Shown one piece after another: positions 41,545 to 49,982 of a stretch of DNA of 64,000 bases; within the stretch, counting starts at the first letter, position 1, and each line of letters starts with the position of its first letter. A program made the translations under genes and the position numbers. Below the pieces are notes generated by a model. It was given only the letters and a program-made list of their open reading frames with translations. It was not told the origin of the DNA and did not search any database. The stretch is from Desulfatibacillum aliphaticivorans DSM 15576 (GTDB taxonomy: Bacteria; Desulfobacterota; Desulfobacteria; Desulfobacterales; Desulfatibacillaceae): NCBI RefSeq assembly GCF_000429905.1, contig NZ_AUCT01000029.1, positions 1 to 64,000 of the forward strand, read 5' to 3'.

Positions 41545-43206
41545 TTATTGCACAACGGCCCCCTGGCTGCGGGCTTTGGCTTCATCCAGGTCCTTGCCGC
41601 GGATGACCGACGTGGTTTCGATAACCACATTCACTTCCTTGGATTCCGTGGTTTCCCGGGCCGTAATCTGCAGGCGCCCTTCCCTGTTCAGGGAAAAGGA
41701 AATTTCCACGGGAGTTTCCGTTGGCAGGCCGGTCGGCAGGTTAAGGACCGCTGTTCCAATTTCCACGGCCGTCTCCACAGGCACCCATTCCTCGCTGGTT
41801 TCACACTCCATAATGCGAATGAGGACTTTTTGCTGATTGGCGACGGCGGTGAAAAAGGTGTCTTTGGCATTGACGGGAACCGCCGTGTTCCTCAGCACCA
41901 CATTGAACACGGCTTCTTCATTCTCAGCGTTGTTGACCACAACGCCGAAGCTCTTGCTGGTGACGTCCCTGATTTTTATGAGGGAGCTTTCCACCGCGGC
42001 CTGGGTCACGCCGGTATCGTCGGCCATTTCCCTTGCAGCGTCTTTGAACTGCTGGGAGCTGGTGTCCATGGTCTTGGTGATTTCTTCCACGGTTTTCTGG
42101 GTCTTTTGCGCCACCCTCTTGATCAGGTCGTCGTTGATGGACAGCTTCCAACCAAAAATGGCGGCGCCCTTGGCTACGGCTTCATCCGGATCGAAAACCT
42201 TGGGATCCATGCCGAATTCTTCCTTGATGCGTTTTTCCACCTGCGGCATGCGGGTGGAGCCGCCCACCAGGATGATTTCGTCAAACCGGTTGTAGCCCTT
42301 TTTCCGGGCTTCCTCCAAAATGCCGTGGGTCAGGGAAATGGTGCGTTCCAACAGGTCCCGCGTGATTTCGTAAAACTTGTCCCTTTGCAGCTCCACCTTG
42401 ACGCGCTCTCCGCCGTGGGTGACGGCGATGGGCGTTTTTTCCCTTTGGGAGAGGATCTTCTTGGATTTTTCAGCGGAGAGCTGCAGGTCCTGCCAGGTGT
42501 CGGGGTCTTCCAGAATGTCTTCCTGGGAGCCGGTCTGGGTCTGGAACTCCTGGACCAGGTTGTTGACGATGCGGTCGTCCCAGTCCTTGCCGCCCAGGTT
42601 GTGATCGCCGCCGGTGCAGATGACCTGGATGGCGTCCGGCCGAATGTCGATCATGGTGATGTCGAAGGTGCCGCCCCCGAGGTCGTATACCAGGACGACC
42701 CGGTTGTCGGTTTGTTCAATGGACCCGTAGGCGATGGCCGCGGCGGTGGGCTCGTTGATGATCTGGCGCACGTTGAACCCGGCGATCTCGCCGGCGATCT
42801 TGGTGGCCTCCCGCTCGTTGATGCCGAAATAAGCCGGGCAGGTGATGACCACGTCCGTAATGGCCTCGCCGATTTTCTCCTCTGCGTCCTTGGCCACCTT
42901 TTTCAAAACATAGGCGGAGATTTCTTCGGGGCGGTAGCTCTTCCCGTTGTATTCGAACAAAAAGTTGGGCTCGCCCATGGAACGCTTGATAAAACTGACC
43001 ACTTCGTTGGGATACAGCCTGGCGCTTTCCTTTGCCACGCCGCCCACCACCACAGCGTCCCCGTCGAAAAACACAACCGAGGGCGTTACGCGTTCATTTT
43101 CAGAATTTGGAATGACAACCGCTTTTCCGAACTCGTCAACATAAGCGATGGAAGAATAAGTGGTGCCCAGGTCAATTCCGTAAATCCGTTTCATTTGCGT
43201 GCCCAT
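41545..43206 (-). CDS. Lidless Hsp70 family chaperone
   Basis: The 553-residue protein has a complete nucleotide-binding domain: GIDLGTTYSSIAYVD, VITCPAYFGINEREATKIAGEIAG, INEPTAAAIAYG, VYDLGGGTFDITMID and VGGSTRMPQV. A beta-sandwich substrate domain follows (VPVNAKDTFFTAVANQQ, LNLPTGLPTETPVEISFSLNREGRLQITA). A helical insertion of about 65 residues (SINDDLIKRVAQ to TSKSFG) separates them where DnaK has a short linker. The protein ends about 30 residues after the sandwich, so the C-terminal helical lid and EEVD-like tail are missing. It starts 15 bp after the GrpE-like gene with TAGGAGT. It is probably a specialised Hsp70 that needs its own partners rather than the housekeeping DnaK. Confidence 0.88.
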   Translation of the reverse strand: MGTQMKRIYGIDLGTTYSSIAYVDEFGKAVVIPNSENERVTPSVVFFDGDAVVVGGVAKESARLYPNEVVSFIKRSMGEPNFLFEYNGKSYRPEEISAYVLKKVAKDAEEKIGEAITDVVITCPAYFGINEREATKIAGEIAGFNVRQIINEPTAAAIAYGSIEQTDNRVVLVYDLGGGTFDITMIDIRPDAIQVICTGGDHNLGGKDWDDRIVNNLVQEFQTQTGSQEDILEDPDTWQDLQLSAEKSKKILSQREKTPIAVTHGGERVKVELQRDKFYEITRDLLERTISLTHGILEEARKKGYNRFDEIILVGGSTRMPQVEKRIKEEFGMDPKVFDPDEAVAKGAAIFGWKLSINDDLIKRVAQKTQKTVEEITKTMDTSSQQFKDAAREMADDTGVTQAAVESSLIKIRDVTSKSFGVVVNNAENEEAVFNVVLRNTAVPVNAKDTFFTAVANQQKVLIRIMECETSEEWVPVETAVEIGTAVLNLPTGLPTETPVEISFSLNREGRLQITARETTESKEVNVVIETTSVIRGKDLDEAKARSQGAVVQ

Positions 43207-43221
43207 ATTGACTCCTAATCC

Positions 43222-44166
43222 CTAGTCCTCTGAGACGGGCTTGTAAGTGTAAACCCCAACCATCTCAAGTCTTATTGTTGTATCATCCCATTCGTACCCA
43301 GGCAGCAGCCGCTTGGCCACCTTTTTGTCCAGCGACTCATCCTGCGTTGCAATTTTTTGCAGCACCCTTTGCCTGGACGGGTTGAAAGCGTCTCCCTCGC
43401 ATGTGTACGGCCTGATCCCCTGGAAGGAAAAGGCGTCCTCCAAATCCGAAGGCAAATCCTCTAATATGTCCAATAATTTAGGAAGATCGCTTTCACTCAG
43501 TTCCTTTTCCCGGTAATAGCGGACGATCTTTCGCACGTCGTCGATGATCTTCAAAATATCCATTACCATGGACTGCATATGTTTTTTCAGGAGCCCGTCT
43601 TTATACTCCTGCAACTCCCCGTGCAAAGAATCAATGATTTTCTCCTTGTGGGAGTCGTATTTCAACTTGCTTTCAAAATCCCGGGACAACTGCTCCATCT
43701 GCTGGGACAGCCCGGAAATCTGCTCGGAGACGAATCCCAGGTCCTGGGAAGGATCGCTCTGATCGGGCGCGCACTCCGTCGTTTCCGGGTTATCGGGGTC
43801 CGGCGGCGCCCCCTCCTCGTCTTCCGGCGGATCAATTACGATGAAACCGATCTCAGAGTCGTCTCCGTAATCCGCGCCGTCTGAGCCGGACGCCTCAGAC
43901 ATGGAGGCCTCCAAGGGGAAATCATCCTGAAACGCTTCCTCACCGGAATCCGGGTCCATGGGGGCGTCTTCCCGGAACTCCGATTCCTCCCCGGACAAGG
44001 CGCCCGAATCCTCGGTTAGACTTTCCATCTGGGACGAAGAGGAACGGCCCGGCCCCATAAGCCCGGTTTCCGAACCGCCCCCTGGCGCCGAGTCCTGATC
44101 TCGAGGCGTTCGATCCTCGGGATCGTCAAGAAAAACATCCAGCTCTTCATTGTCAATATTGCTCAA
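43222..44166 (-). CDS. GrpE-like nucleotide exchange factor with acidic N-terminal extension
   Basis: The 314 residues start at TTG with AGGGGGTG upstream. The first 140 residues are acidic and low in complexity (DVFLDDPEDRTPRD, EEGAPPDPDNPETTE). A coiled coil (about 145-200: ISGLSQQMEQLSRDFE, SLHGELQEYKDGLLKKHMQ) and a GrpE-like core follow, with MVMDILKIIDDVRKIVRYY and a C-terminal wing DKKVAKRLLPGYEWDDTTIRLEMVGVYTYK. The normal GrpE text is only partly kept, so this is a divergent exchange factor, most likely for the Hsp70 encoded 15 bp downstream. The acidic arm could bind a signalling partner or client. The 187-bp upstream gap may hold a separate promoter. Confidence 0.72.
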   Translation of the reverse strand: MSNIDNEELDVFLDDPEDRTPRDQDSAPGGGSETGLMGPGRSSSSQMESLTEDSGALSGEESEFREDAPMDPDSGEEAFQDDFPLEASMSEASGSDGADYGDDSEIGFIVIDPPEDEEGAPPDPDNPETTECAPDQSDPSQDLGFVSEQISGLSQQMEQLSRDFESKLKYDSHKEKIIDSLHGELQEYKDGLLKKHMQSMVMDILKIIDDVRKIVRYYREKELSESDLPKLLDILEDLPSDLEDAFSFQGIRPYTCEGDAFNPSRQRVLQKIATQDESLDKKVAKRLLPGYEWDDTTIRLEMVGVYTYKPVSED

Positions 44167-44353
44167 AACACACCCCCTGTATTGCGCAATGTTTTACACC
44201 ATACAAAATGCAAGGCTGCGGCATTAGAGAAAATATCATTAAAAACTGTGCAATAAAGGCATATTATCATTCCAGCTTTGCATATAAAATGTCAAGCATT
44301 TTCTATACTTTACCTTAAACAATAAGGGCTTGCCGGCATACCCGGGACTTTTA

Positions 44354-45037
44354 TCAGCATTCCGGTAAGGCTACCTGCAACTTTTCGTAATCATCCCGAC
44401 TGATACTAGTGAATTGCACCCCCATGCCTACAGGCATCTCAATGGGATCGTCCGTCTTGGGCCGGTTCCACATGACTTTGCTTTTGATTTTCAGCGGCTT
44501 GGGGTGATTAGGCAGCCACAGGCTCAATTCAAACTCCCGGCCTATGTCCAGGGGCCGGTCGGTCTTTATAAACAAGCCTCCGCAACTGGCGTCGTGGGAA
44601 TAGCTTTCCCTTATGGCGTCGCCGGCCAGAAAGGACAGCGAAAACATTTTTTTCATACGGGGCTCTTTACGGAGAAAATGAACTCCCGAGGAAGTGTCCG
44701 TAGCCTTTTTAAGGCGCATAACCAGGCTCCGGAAGATCTGCCTCATCCCCTGGCTCAGGCCGGAAAACTCGTCGCGGATTGCTCCCGGGTCCAGGACGTT
44801 GACCACCGTGGCGCCCAAAGCCCTGGCTGTGGCGGTCCTGGGTATTTTTGCGATATAGGACATTTCTCCGAAAATCTCCCCCTTTCGGATGACCTCAACC
44901 ACGATGTCCTCTCCGTACACTTTTTTGGTGACGGTTACGGCGCCGGTTTCCACCTGGTAGATTTTATCACCGGCGGCGTCTTCCTCGAATATAAGATCTC
45001 CGTCATTGAATTCTTCCCTGGCAACGACTTCAAACAT
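44354..45037 (-). CDS. Cyclic-nucleotide-binding plus PilZ-like protein
   Basis: The 227-residue protein has an N-terminal cyclic-nucleotide-binding fold (about 1-115) with phosphate-cassette text GEIFGEMSYIAKIPRTATARA and EEDAAGDKIYQVETGAVTV. A C-terminal PilZ-like domain (about 125-225) has DASCGGLFI (the D-x-S-x-x-G motif), LDIGREFELSLWLP and PVGMGVQFTSIS. The usual RxxxR c-di-GMP motif is not obvious before it, so it resembles PilZ variants found in myxobacteria. It may sense cAMP/cGMP and possibly c-di-GMP and pass the signal to the chaperone genes downstream. No enzymatic domain is present. It lies second in the five-gene run. Confidence 0.8.
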   Translation of the reverse strand: MFEVVAREEFNDGDLIFEEDAAGDKIYQVETGAVTVTKKVYGEDIVVEVIRKGEIFGEMSYIAKIPRTATARALGATVVNVLDPGAIRDEFSGLSQGMRQIFRSLVMRLKKATDTSSGVHFLRKEPRMKKMFSLSFLAGDAIRESYSHDASCGGLFIKTDRPLDIGREFELSLWLPNHPKPLKIKSKVMWNRPKTDDPIEMPVGMGVQFTSISRDDYEKLQVALPEC

Positions 45038-45121
45038 AACGATTCCCCAATCCCCGGAAAGCCGCCCTGCGGGTCACCCCCTGCCGCGGCTCGCATAAAT
45101 CAATAGGCTGACGTGTTGGTC

Positions 45122-46435
45122 TTAAGAGAGATACTTCCTGTTTTTCAGAGCAAAAAGTCCGAATATCTTTTCTTCTTCATCATTGAGCTTTTCTGCAACG
45201 AACTGACTTGCCATCGCAAAAACGGACTGGATGCCGTTTGACTGATCCGGTGAGAGCATGAGCCTCTTATCGCGGGTTTTGCTTAGGGTTTCGGTCAAGG
45301 CGGCGATAACGTCCAGGGTCCTGAATCCCCCAATGATATCAGGCAAGTCTTTTAACAGGTTCGTTAAATACAACTTGTACCCTTCCTCCAATATTCGTGC
45401 GCCTTTTTCCGGAGCCTCCTCCTTAAAGCATTCAAAAACCCAATCTTTGGTTTCGGTGGGCGTGTTATCCGGATGGATCCCCTTGAAAACGCCTCGAAAC
45501 GCTTCGTCTTTCGGCCGCGCCTTGAGTAAAATATTGGAAATCCATTTCCACAATTCAGTTTCGTGCAAATTCTTTATAAAATCCCTGCGCTTGGAAGGAG
45601 AGGCGGGGGGAGGAGTCCCGACGATGATAAAAGGCCGTGAACCCAGGTCCTTTTCCAGTTCCTTGCGAACCACCACCCAAAACTGCCTGTAAAGATCCAA
45701 AATCGGGCCGTAGGCTTCGACTTTGGAGGCCAGCACTTCGTCCTTTTCCGCCAATCCCATGGAAAGCAGGGAATTTAAAACCTGATAAACCGTAAACTTA
45801 TCGTATCCGCTTTCCCGCGTGATGTCCTTGATCTTGCGCTTGCCGTCCACAAGAGAAAGAAAGCGCCATTCAATGGGGCTCAGCTTGACCTGGTCCGCGG
45901 AGGCGGCTCCCACGGCCTTCAATACCACATCGTCGCCGGGAAGGTGCTTTTTCAGCACATCCAATTCGTCAATGCGCCGTGTGGCTTCCAGCAGGATGTT
46001 CATGATGTCCAGGTGAGTGACCAGAACCCCCGGAGGAACCAGGTCGGAGTCCGAATAATCGAAACGGCCGCCGTCCCAGAAAAAAACGCTGTAAATCACC
46101 TGCTCGGCCTGATCCGCGATATGCTTCTTAAGCCTTTTTAGGCTTACATGCCCTTTTTTGACCAGAATGTTGCCCAAGGCCTGCCGGGTCCGGGAGGATT
46201 CCTCCAGGCATTCGTCCAGCTGATCGCTTGTAATGACGCCTTTGGACATCAGCACCTGGCCCAGAGCGTGCTCCTGGGCTGTTCCTCTTGCATAGATCAC
46301 CACGCCTTCCTTGAAGAAAATGCGCACGTCATTCTCTTCATTGGTCAGGCGCAGAAGCCCGGTTTTCATATCGTTGGACAACATCTGAAGGATGGTGGTC
46401 AACGACGCAGTCTCAAAATTGCCTTTTAAATGCAT
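45122..46435 (-). CDS. DUF4388 domain protein (PatA-N-like), head of the chaperone gene run
   Basis: The start at 46435 gives MHLKGNFETASL, the normal beginning of DUF4388; an earlier in-frame ATG at 46495 would lie only about 11 nt from the predicted transcription start. The 437 residues contain DUF4388 (about 1-120: TILQMLSNDMKTGLLRL, VRIFFKEGVVIYARG), a LGQVLMSKGVITSDQLDECL / LGNILVKKGHVSLKRLKKH repeat of the type in type-IV-pilus ATPase and GspE N-domains, and a winged-helix-like segment (SPIEWRFLSLVDGKRKIKDI). The C-terminal half is helical and unknown. Such proteins occur in signalling for motility and development. It is preceded by a sigma-70 promoter at 46513-46541. Confidence 0.75.
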   Translation of the reverse strand: MHLKGNFETASLTTILQMLSNDMKTGLLRLTNEENDVRIFFKEGVVIYARGTAQEHALGQVLMSKGVITSDQLDECLEESSRTRQALGNILVKKGHVSLKRLKKHIADQAEQVIYSVFFWDGGRFDYSDSDLVPPGVLVTHLDIMNILLEATRRIDELDVLKKHLPGDDVVLKAVGAASADQVKLSPIEWRFLSLVDGKRKIKDITRESGYDKFTVYQVLNSLLSMGLAEKDEVLASKVEAYGPILDLYRQFWVVVRKELEKDLGSRPFIIVGTPPPASPSKRRDFIKNLHETELWKWISNILLKARPKDEAFRGVFKGIHPDNTPTETKDWVFECFKEEAPEKGARILEEGYKLYLTNLLKDLPDIIGGFRTLDVIAALTETLSKTRDKRLMLSPDQSNGIQSVFAMASQFVAEKLNDEEEKIFGLFALKNRKYLS

Positions 46436-46512
46436 GTACGCCAGGCCTTCATAAATAACTACAAGAGGTAACAAGCAAACCGCTTTGGGACGCACTTAAG
46501 CGAATTCGAGCT

Positions 46513-46541
46513 ATAATATCAAAATCAACGGTAACCATCAA
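46513..46541 (-). promoter_or_regulatory. Sigma-70-type promoter of the chaperone-signalling gene run
   Basis: On the minus strand, TTGATG (46541-46536) and TATTAT (46518-46513) are spaced 17 bp. The predicted start near 46506 gives a leader of about 70 nt before the ATG at 46435. Confidence 0.6.
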
Positions 46542-46557
46542 GAATAAACCTGGAAAC

Positions 46558-48018
46558 TTATGCTATATTAAGGGCCGCGTTCCTGACTGCGCGCAACGCC
46601 CTTTCCGCACTGGCGAACACAGGAATCCCCGCAGCCTGATATTTGACGCGCAATTGCCGCCACGCGGCATCGGCTTCCATGTCTTCCAGGCGATAGGCCC
46701 GGTTTTCAAAAACCAGGGCCAAATCCTTTCCGGTCTGCCCCCTGAGTCCCGTGAGGGTCTCAAACAGGCTGTCCACATACTGCCCTGGAGGGGGCGGCTC
46801 CAAACCGTACATTTTGCAGAATGTGGAGGAAACCGTTTCCAGGGGATGGGTCAATAAAATGAGGATCATGACGTCCACGGGCTCGGCGGTCAGGATTTCG
46901 GTCACACAGCCTTTCAACACGTCCAGGGGAAGCGCGGGCGTGCCCGTGTCCAGGGGATTTTTCATGCTGTTGCCCGGCGTGGGGAAATAGGTCCTGAGCT
47001 TCTTTTGGGTCTCATTGCTGAAAACCGGAATCTCCAGGCCCCAGCGATAGGCCAGATCCGAGGTGAAAACGCCGATGGCGCCCCCGCCTCCCACCAGGGC
47101 GATCTTTTTGCCCCGGCTTTTGGTGTACACCAGGCCCATCAACGTGTCCATCATCTCATCCAGGCCCTGCACCGCATAAGCGCCGGCCTGGGCCAGGGCG
47201 CCTTCCCAGATTTTCGACTCCCCGCCCATGGATCCGGTGTGGGACAGCGTGGCCCGGCCGCCCAAAGGCGTGAGGCCGCCCTTCCAGATGATCACGGGTT
47301 TTTTCGCCGCGGTCTTCCGAACCACGTCCAAAAAGGCGACGGCGTCGGCCACGCCTTCGATGTACGCGGCGATGTACTCGGTCTGGGGATCATCGGCCAG
47401 ATACTCCATAAGCGATATGGCGTCCAGGTCGCACCCGTTGCCGAACGAGACCACCTTGGAAATCCCCAGGCCGGCCAGGGCCGCTTCATGCCCGAAATCG
47501 TTGGCAAGGCCGCCGCTCTGGGAAATCATGGAACAGGGTCCGGGCTGCTTGTTGAAGTCGAATCCCGGCAAAACCGTCAGTCCGCCTTTGGGGCAGTGGA
47601 TGCCAAAGCAATTGGGGCCTACAATCCGCAAGCCCTTGGCCGCGTATTCCTCCAATTGTTTCTGCAGGGCGATTCCTTCCTCGTCCCCCATTTCAGCAAA
47701 ACCGGAAGTATGCACCTGCACCCCGGCCACGCCGTTTTGCAGGCATTGCTCCAATACTTCGGGAACCGCCTTGGCAGGCACCGAGATGGAGGCCAGATCC
47801 ACGGGGCCGTCCGCCTGGTCCAGGCTGGGAATGGCCGGAACGCCCAGCACGTCCCCGCCTTTTTCGGATATGGGATAGATCTTCCCCTCATAACCGTATT
47901 TCATGATGGAAAGCATGACGAAATTGGCAAAGGAGCCGAACTTGGTTACGCCTCCGTAAAAGGCGATTCCCCGGGGATGGAACATTCGGTCGATTTGTTC
48001 GCGCATTTGTTCTTGCAT
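46558..48018 (-). CDS. ADP-forming acyl/acetyl-CoA synthetase alpha-type protein
   Basis: The start at 48018 (MQEQMREQ) has GGAGG 10 nt upstream; an earlier ATG (48039) overlaps that site. The 486 residues contain the CoA-binding Rossmann domain (HPRGIAFYGGVTKFGSFAN, GKIYPISEKGGDVLGV) and two succinyl-CoA-synthetase-like flavodoxin domains. These include GPCSMISQSGGLAND, the catalytic histidine in TLSHTGSMGG and IALVGGGGAIGVF. The ATP-grasp beta subunit is missing here and is not adjacent. Many relatives work with a separate beta subunit or as acyl-CoA synthetases of aromatic and fatty acid pathways. It is transcribed alone. Substrate unknown. Confidence 0.85.
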   Translation of the reverse strand: MQEQMREQIDRMFHPRGIAFYGGVTKFGSFANFVMLSIMKYGYEGKIYPISEKGGDVLGVPAIPSLDQADGPVDLASISVPAKAVPEVLEQCLQNGVAGVQVHTSGFAEMGDEEGIALQKQLEEYAAKGLRIVGPNCFGIHCPKGGLTVLPGFDFNKQPGPCSMISQSGGLANDFGHEAALAGLGISKVVSFGNGCDLDAISLMEYLADDPQTEYIAAYIEGVADAVAFLDVVRKTAAKKPVIIWKGGLTPLGGRATLSHTGSMGGESKIWEGALAQAGAYAVQGLDEMMDTLMGLVYTKSRGKKIALVGGGGAIGVFTSDLAYRWGLEIPVFSNETQKKLRTYFPTPGNSMKNPLDTGTPALPLDVLKGCVTEILTAEPVDVMILILLTHPLETVSSTFCKMYGLEPPPPGQYVDSLFETLTGLRGQTGKDLALVFENRAYRLEDMEADAAWRQLRVKYQAAGIPVFASAERALRAVRNAALNIA

Positions 48019-48371
48019 AAGACAGGCCTCCAAAAACATTTAAGTGCAATATGAAGCTATCTTGTCGGACAGGAATCAAAAAAAGGGCTGAATCCGTCGG
48101 GCGGCGGCTTAAAATCTGAAAAGCCTATTAGTCATACATCAAATAGGCCATAAGGCCAAGCGCGAGCTTGGCTTGGCGGAAATTAACCATGCGAGGAAAA
48201 AGTCGGTCGAATAGATTTCCGTTTAGGTTCCAGGCCGTTAGTCCGTGAATAATATTTGTTCGCGATAAAAGATTATTACCCCTATTTTTATGCAAGCAGG
48301 CTGGTTCGACGTTCTCTGGCACACGCCGCAGCAATGAAGACCGGGAAAAGCATAAAGCAACGCTTCCTGTT
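48019..48371. other. Intergenic region with possible remnant
   Basis: A perfect hairpin GCCAAGC-GCGA-GCTTGGC is at 48155-48172 but has no T run. A minus-strand frame at 48128-48463 overlaps the end of the next gene in another phase. Its last third (WNLNGNLFDRLFP, LALGLMAYLMYD) vaguely resembles a transposase C-terminus, but the evidence is too weak to call an element. Confidence 0.35.
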
Positions 48372-49964
48372 TCACCAAAAAAGAGGTTCGCCAAATTCTT
48401 CGTCCAAAGCCTGAAGGCGCCATCCCTCTTCGTCCTTTTTGGCGAGCAGATAGATTCCGCCAAACGCCCCGCTTATTAAATAGGAGCCGTCTTCCAGGCG
48501 CATCAGCTTGCTTGGTTCCCAGTTCCAATGGTACACGGTGTCCTTGTTTTTCAACGGAATCTTCTGCCTTGTGTTCGTAAAGGAAAAATCCTGTATGACC
48601 CGGTCTCCAACGAGGCGAAACAGTCCACACGCCCCGGCCAGAACCATTTCTCCATTGGGAAGTATTTTTACGGCAGTAACTGTAAGGCCCTGGTCGGATT
48701 CCTCCGATCCAAACAAATTGTTGTCAAACACGGTAGAGTTATTAATGATCGCAATGGAATAGCGCCCGTTTTCAGACCTGCGAAGTAGAGAACATCTGGT
48801 TATGCATCCCCCCACGCAAGCCCAAAGATCGCCGTCTTCCGCAACCGCATAGGAGTACGAGTTCTCACAACGCGGCCCGTGCCACCCCACCAATCCCACA
48901 TCTTTATCAAGGCTGACCAATTTGGGCTTTGGTCCGATTTCCAGGAGCCATAGCCGTTTATTGTTTTCGTGCTTTCCTTCATCCCTGATGTATAGCACGT
49001 TCCCATGCAATTCGGGTGGAGGGCCGGGCTTGGGCAGAAGGATGTCTCCTGAATACAGAAGCTCCCATCTTGATTCTTCGAGTTGGTACACTGCCTTGGG
49101 ATAGACCGCCAGGAGTTTGTCGCCGTGGAAGCCGAGAGAGGGCGGCGGGCCGGCTTGCGGCAGCGGGATGTGGAAACGCGTATTGTCCCTGAGGCCTATA
49201 AGAATGGTGCGCCCCTCCGTCACCCCGGTGAACCAGGCTGTCCGGCCAATGGCGACAACCGAGTGCGTTTCAGCAATTTCAGGCGTCAAAACCTTATGAA
49301 TTTTCCCGGTTGCCGGAGTGAAAAAGTAACCTTCGGTAACAAAATCGTCTTCCGTTCTCCACGCCGAATTTCTAACCGAAATAAAAACGCCGCCTGCATA
49401 AGGCGCCAATTGCCGGGCTCGTTCTGAATTGTATACTCTATCCGGCATGCGAATTTTCGTCGCGTCCCGGCTCTCGAGTTGAAGGCCCATCATCATGGAG
49501 CGGATCCTTTGTTTAACCGCCTCAACCCGGACTTTTTCCTCTTCCTCCGCCTTTTCCGCCTCCTTCCAGTATGCGGCGTAATGAGCGACATAGTCTTGAA
49601 TGTCGAAAGTCTTGCCATGGCGCTTGCGCCAGAATGTGTCCAGAATCGTCCCGGACATATCGTCAGGATGCCGAAAACCAAGCTCCACCAAATATTTTTG
49701 GAATTCGGAACCGCTCCATAATCCCCAACAATTTCTGATGCCAGTCCCCAAGCCAAAATGAAACTTAATCATGTCGTCTTCCGATTCCATGGCGTCGATC
49801 ATGGCAAGGGTTTCGGGGGCAAGGCCTTGCTCCAGGATTACATGAGCATCGTCAATGTCTGCCGGCATGCGAGAACAGACCCCGGCCAAGGCCGGCGAAA
49901 CGCACATAAGTAAAATAATATGAGCGATTAGGAGAAGATAATACCGCGGGCTGCAACTTTTCAT
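48372..49964 (-). CDS. Secreted DUF6794-type protein with propeller-like C-terminal region
   Basis: The 530-residue precursor has a signal peptide (cut near SPALAG, residue 27). Residues about 36-115 (DDAHVILEQGLAPETLAMID, IKFHFGLGTGIRNCWGLW, YLVELGFRHPDDMSGTIL) match the DUF6794 pattern as I remember it. A charged helix follows (AEEEEKVRVEAVKQRI). The last 340 residues are beta-rich with repeated short strands and G/W turns (GGVFISVRNS, TAWFTGVTEGRTILIG, KLLAVYPKAVYQL, SYSYAVAEDGDLWACVG), as in a beta-propeller. Function unknown. It is followed on the same strand by no close gene; the degenerate cyclase starts upstream with an 18-bp gap, so the two may be cotranscribed. Confidence 0.6.
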   Translation of the reverse strand: MKSCSPRYYLLLIAHIILLMCVSPALAGVCSRMPADIDDAHVILEQGLAPETLAMIDAMESEDDMIKFHFGLGTGIRNCWGLWSGSEFQKYLVELGFRHPDDMSGTILDTFWRKRHGKTFDIQDYVAHYAAYWKEAEKAEEEEKVRVEAVKQRIRSMMMGLQLESRDATKIRMPDRVYNSERARQLAPYAGGVFISVRNSAWRTEDDFVTEGYFFTPATGKIHKVLTPEIAETHSVVAIGRTAWFTGVTEGRTILIGLRDNTRFHIPLPQAGPPPSLGFHGDKLLAVYPKAVYQLEESRWELLYSGDILLPKPGPPPELHGNVLYIRDEGKHENNKRLWLLEIGPKPKLVSLDKDVGLVGWHGPRCENSYSYAVAEDGDLWACVGGCITRCSLLRRSENGRYSIAIINNSTVFDNNLFGSEESDQGLTVTAVKILPNGEMVLAGACGLFRLVGDRVIQDFSFTNTRQKIPLKNKDTVYHWNWEPSKLMRLEDGSYLISGAFGGIYLLAKKDEEGWRLQALDEEFGEPLFW

Positions 49965-49982
49965 AATAGCTCCATAAACGTT

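Noticed and set aside
44167..44353. Promoter TTGACA near 44292 for the GrpE-like gene
   Set aside because: The best -10 (GATAAT) is 21 bp away, outside the usual spacing; not reported as a feature.
48128..48463. Frame resembling a transposase remnant
   Set aside because: It overlaps the secreted protein gene in another phase, and the similarity is a loose impression of the last third only.
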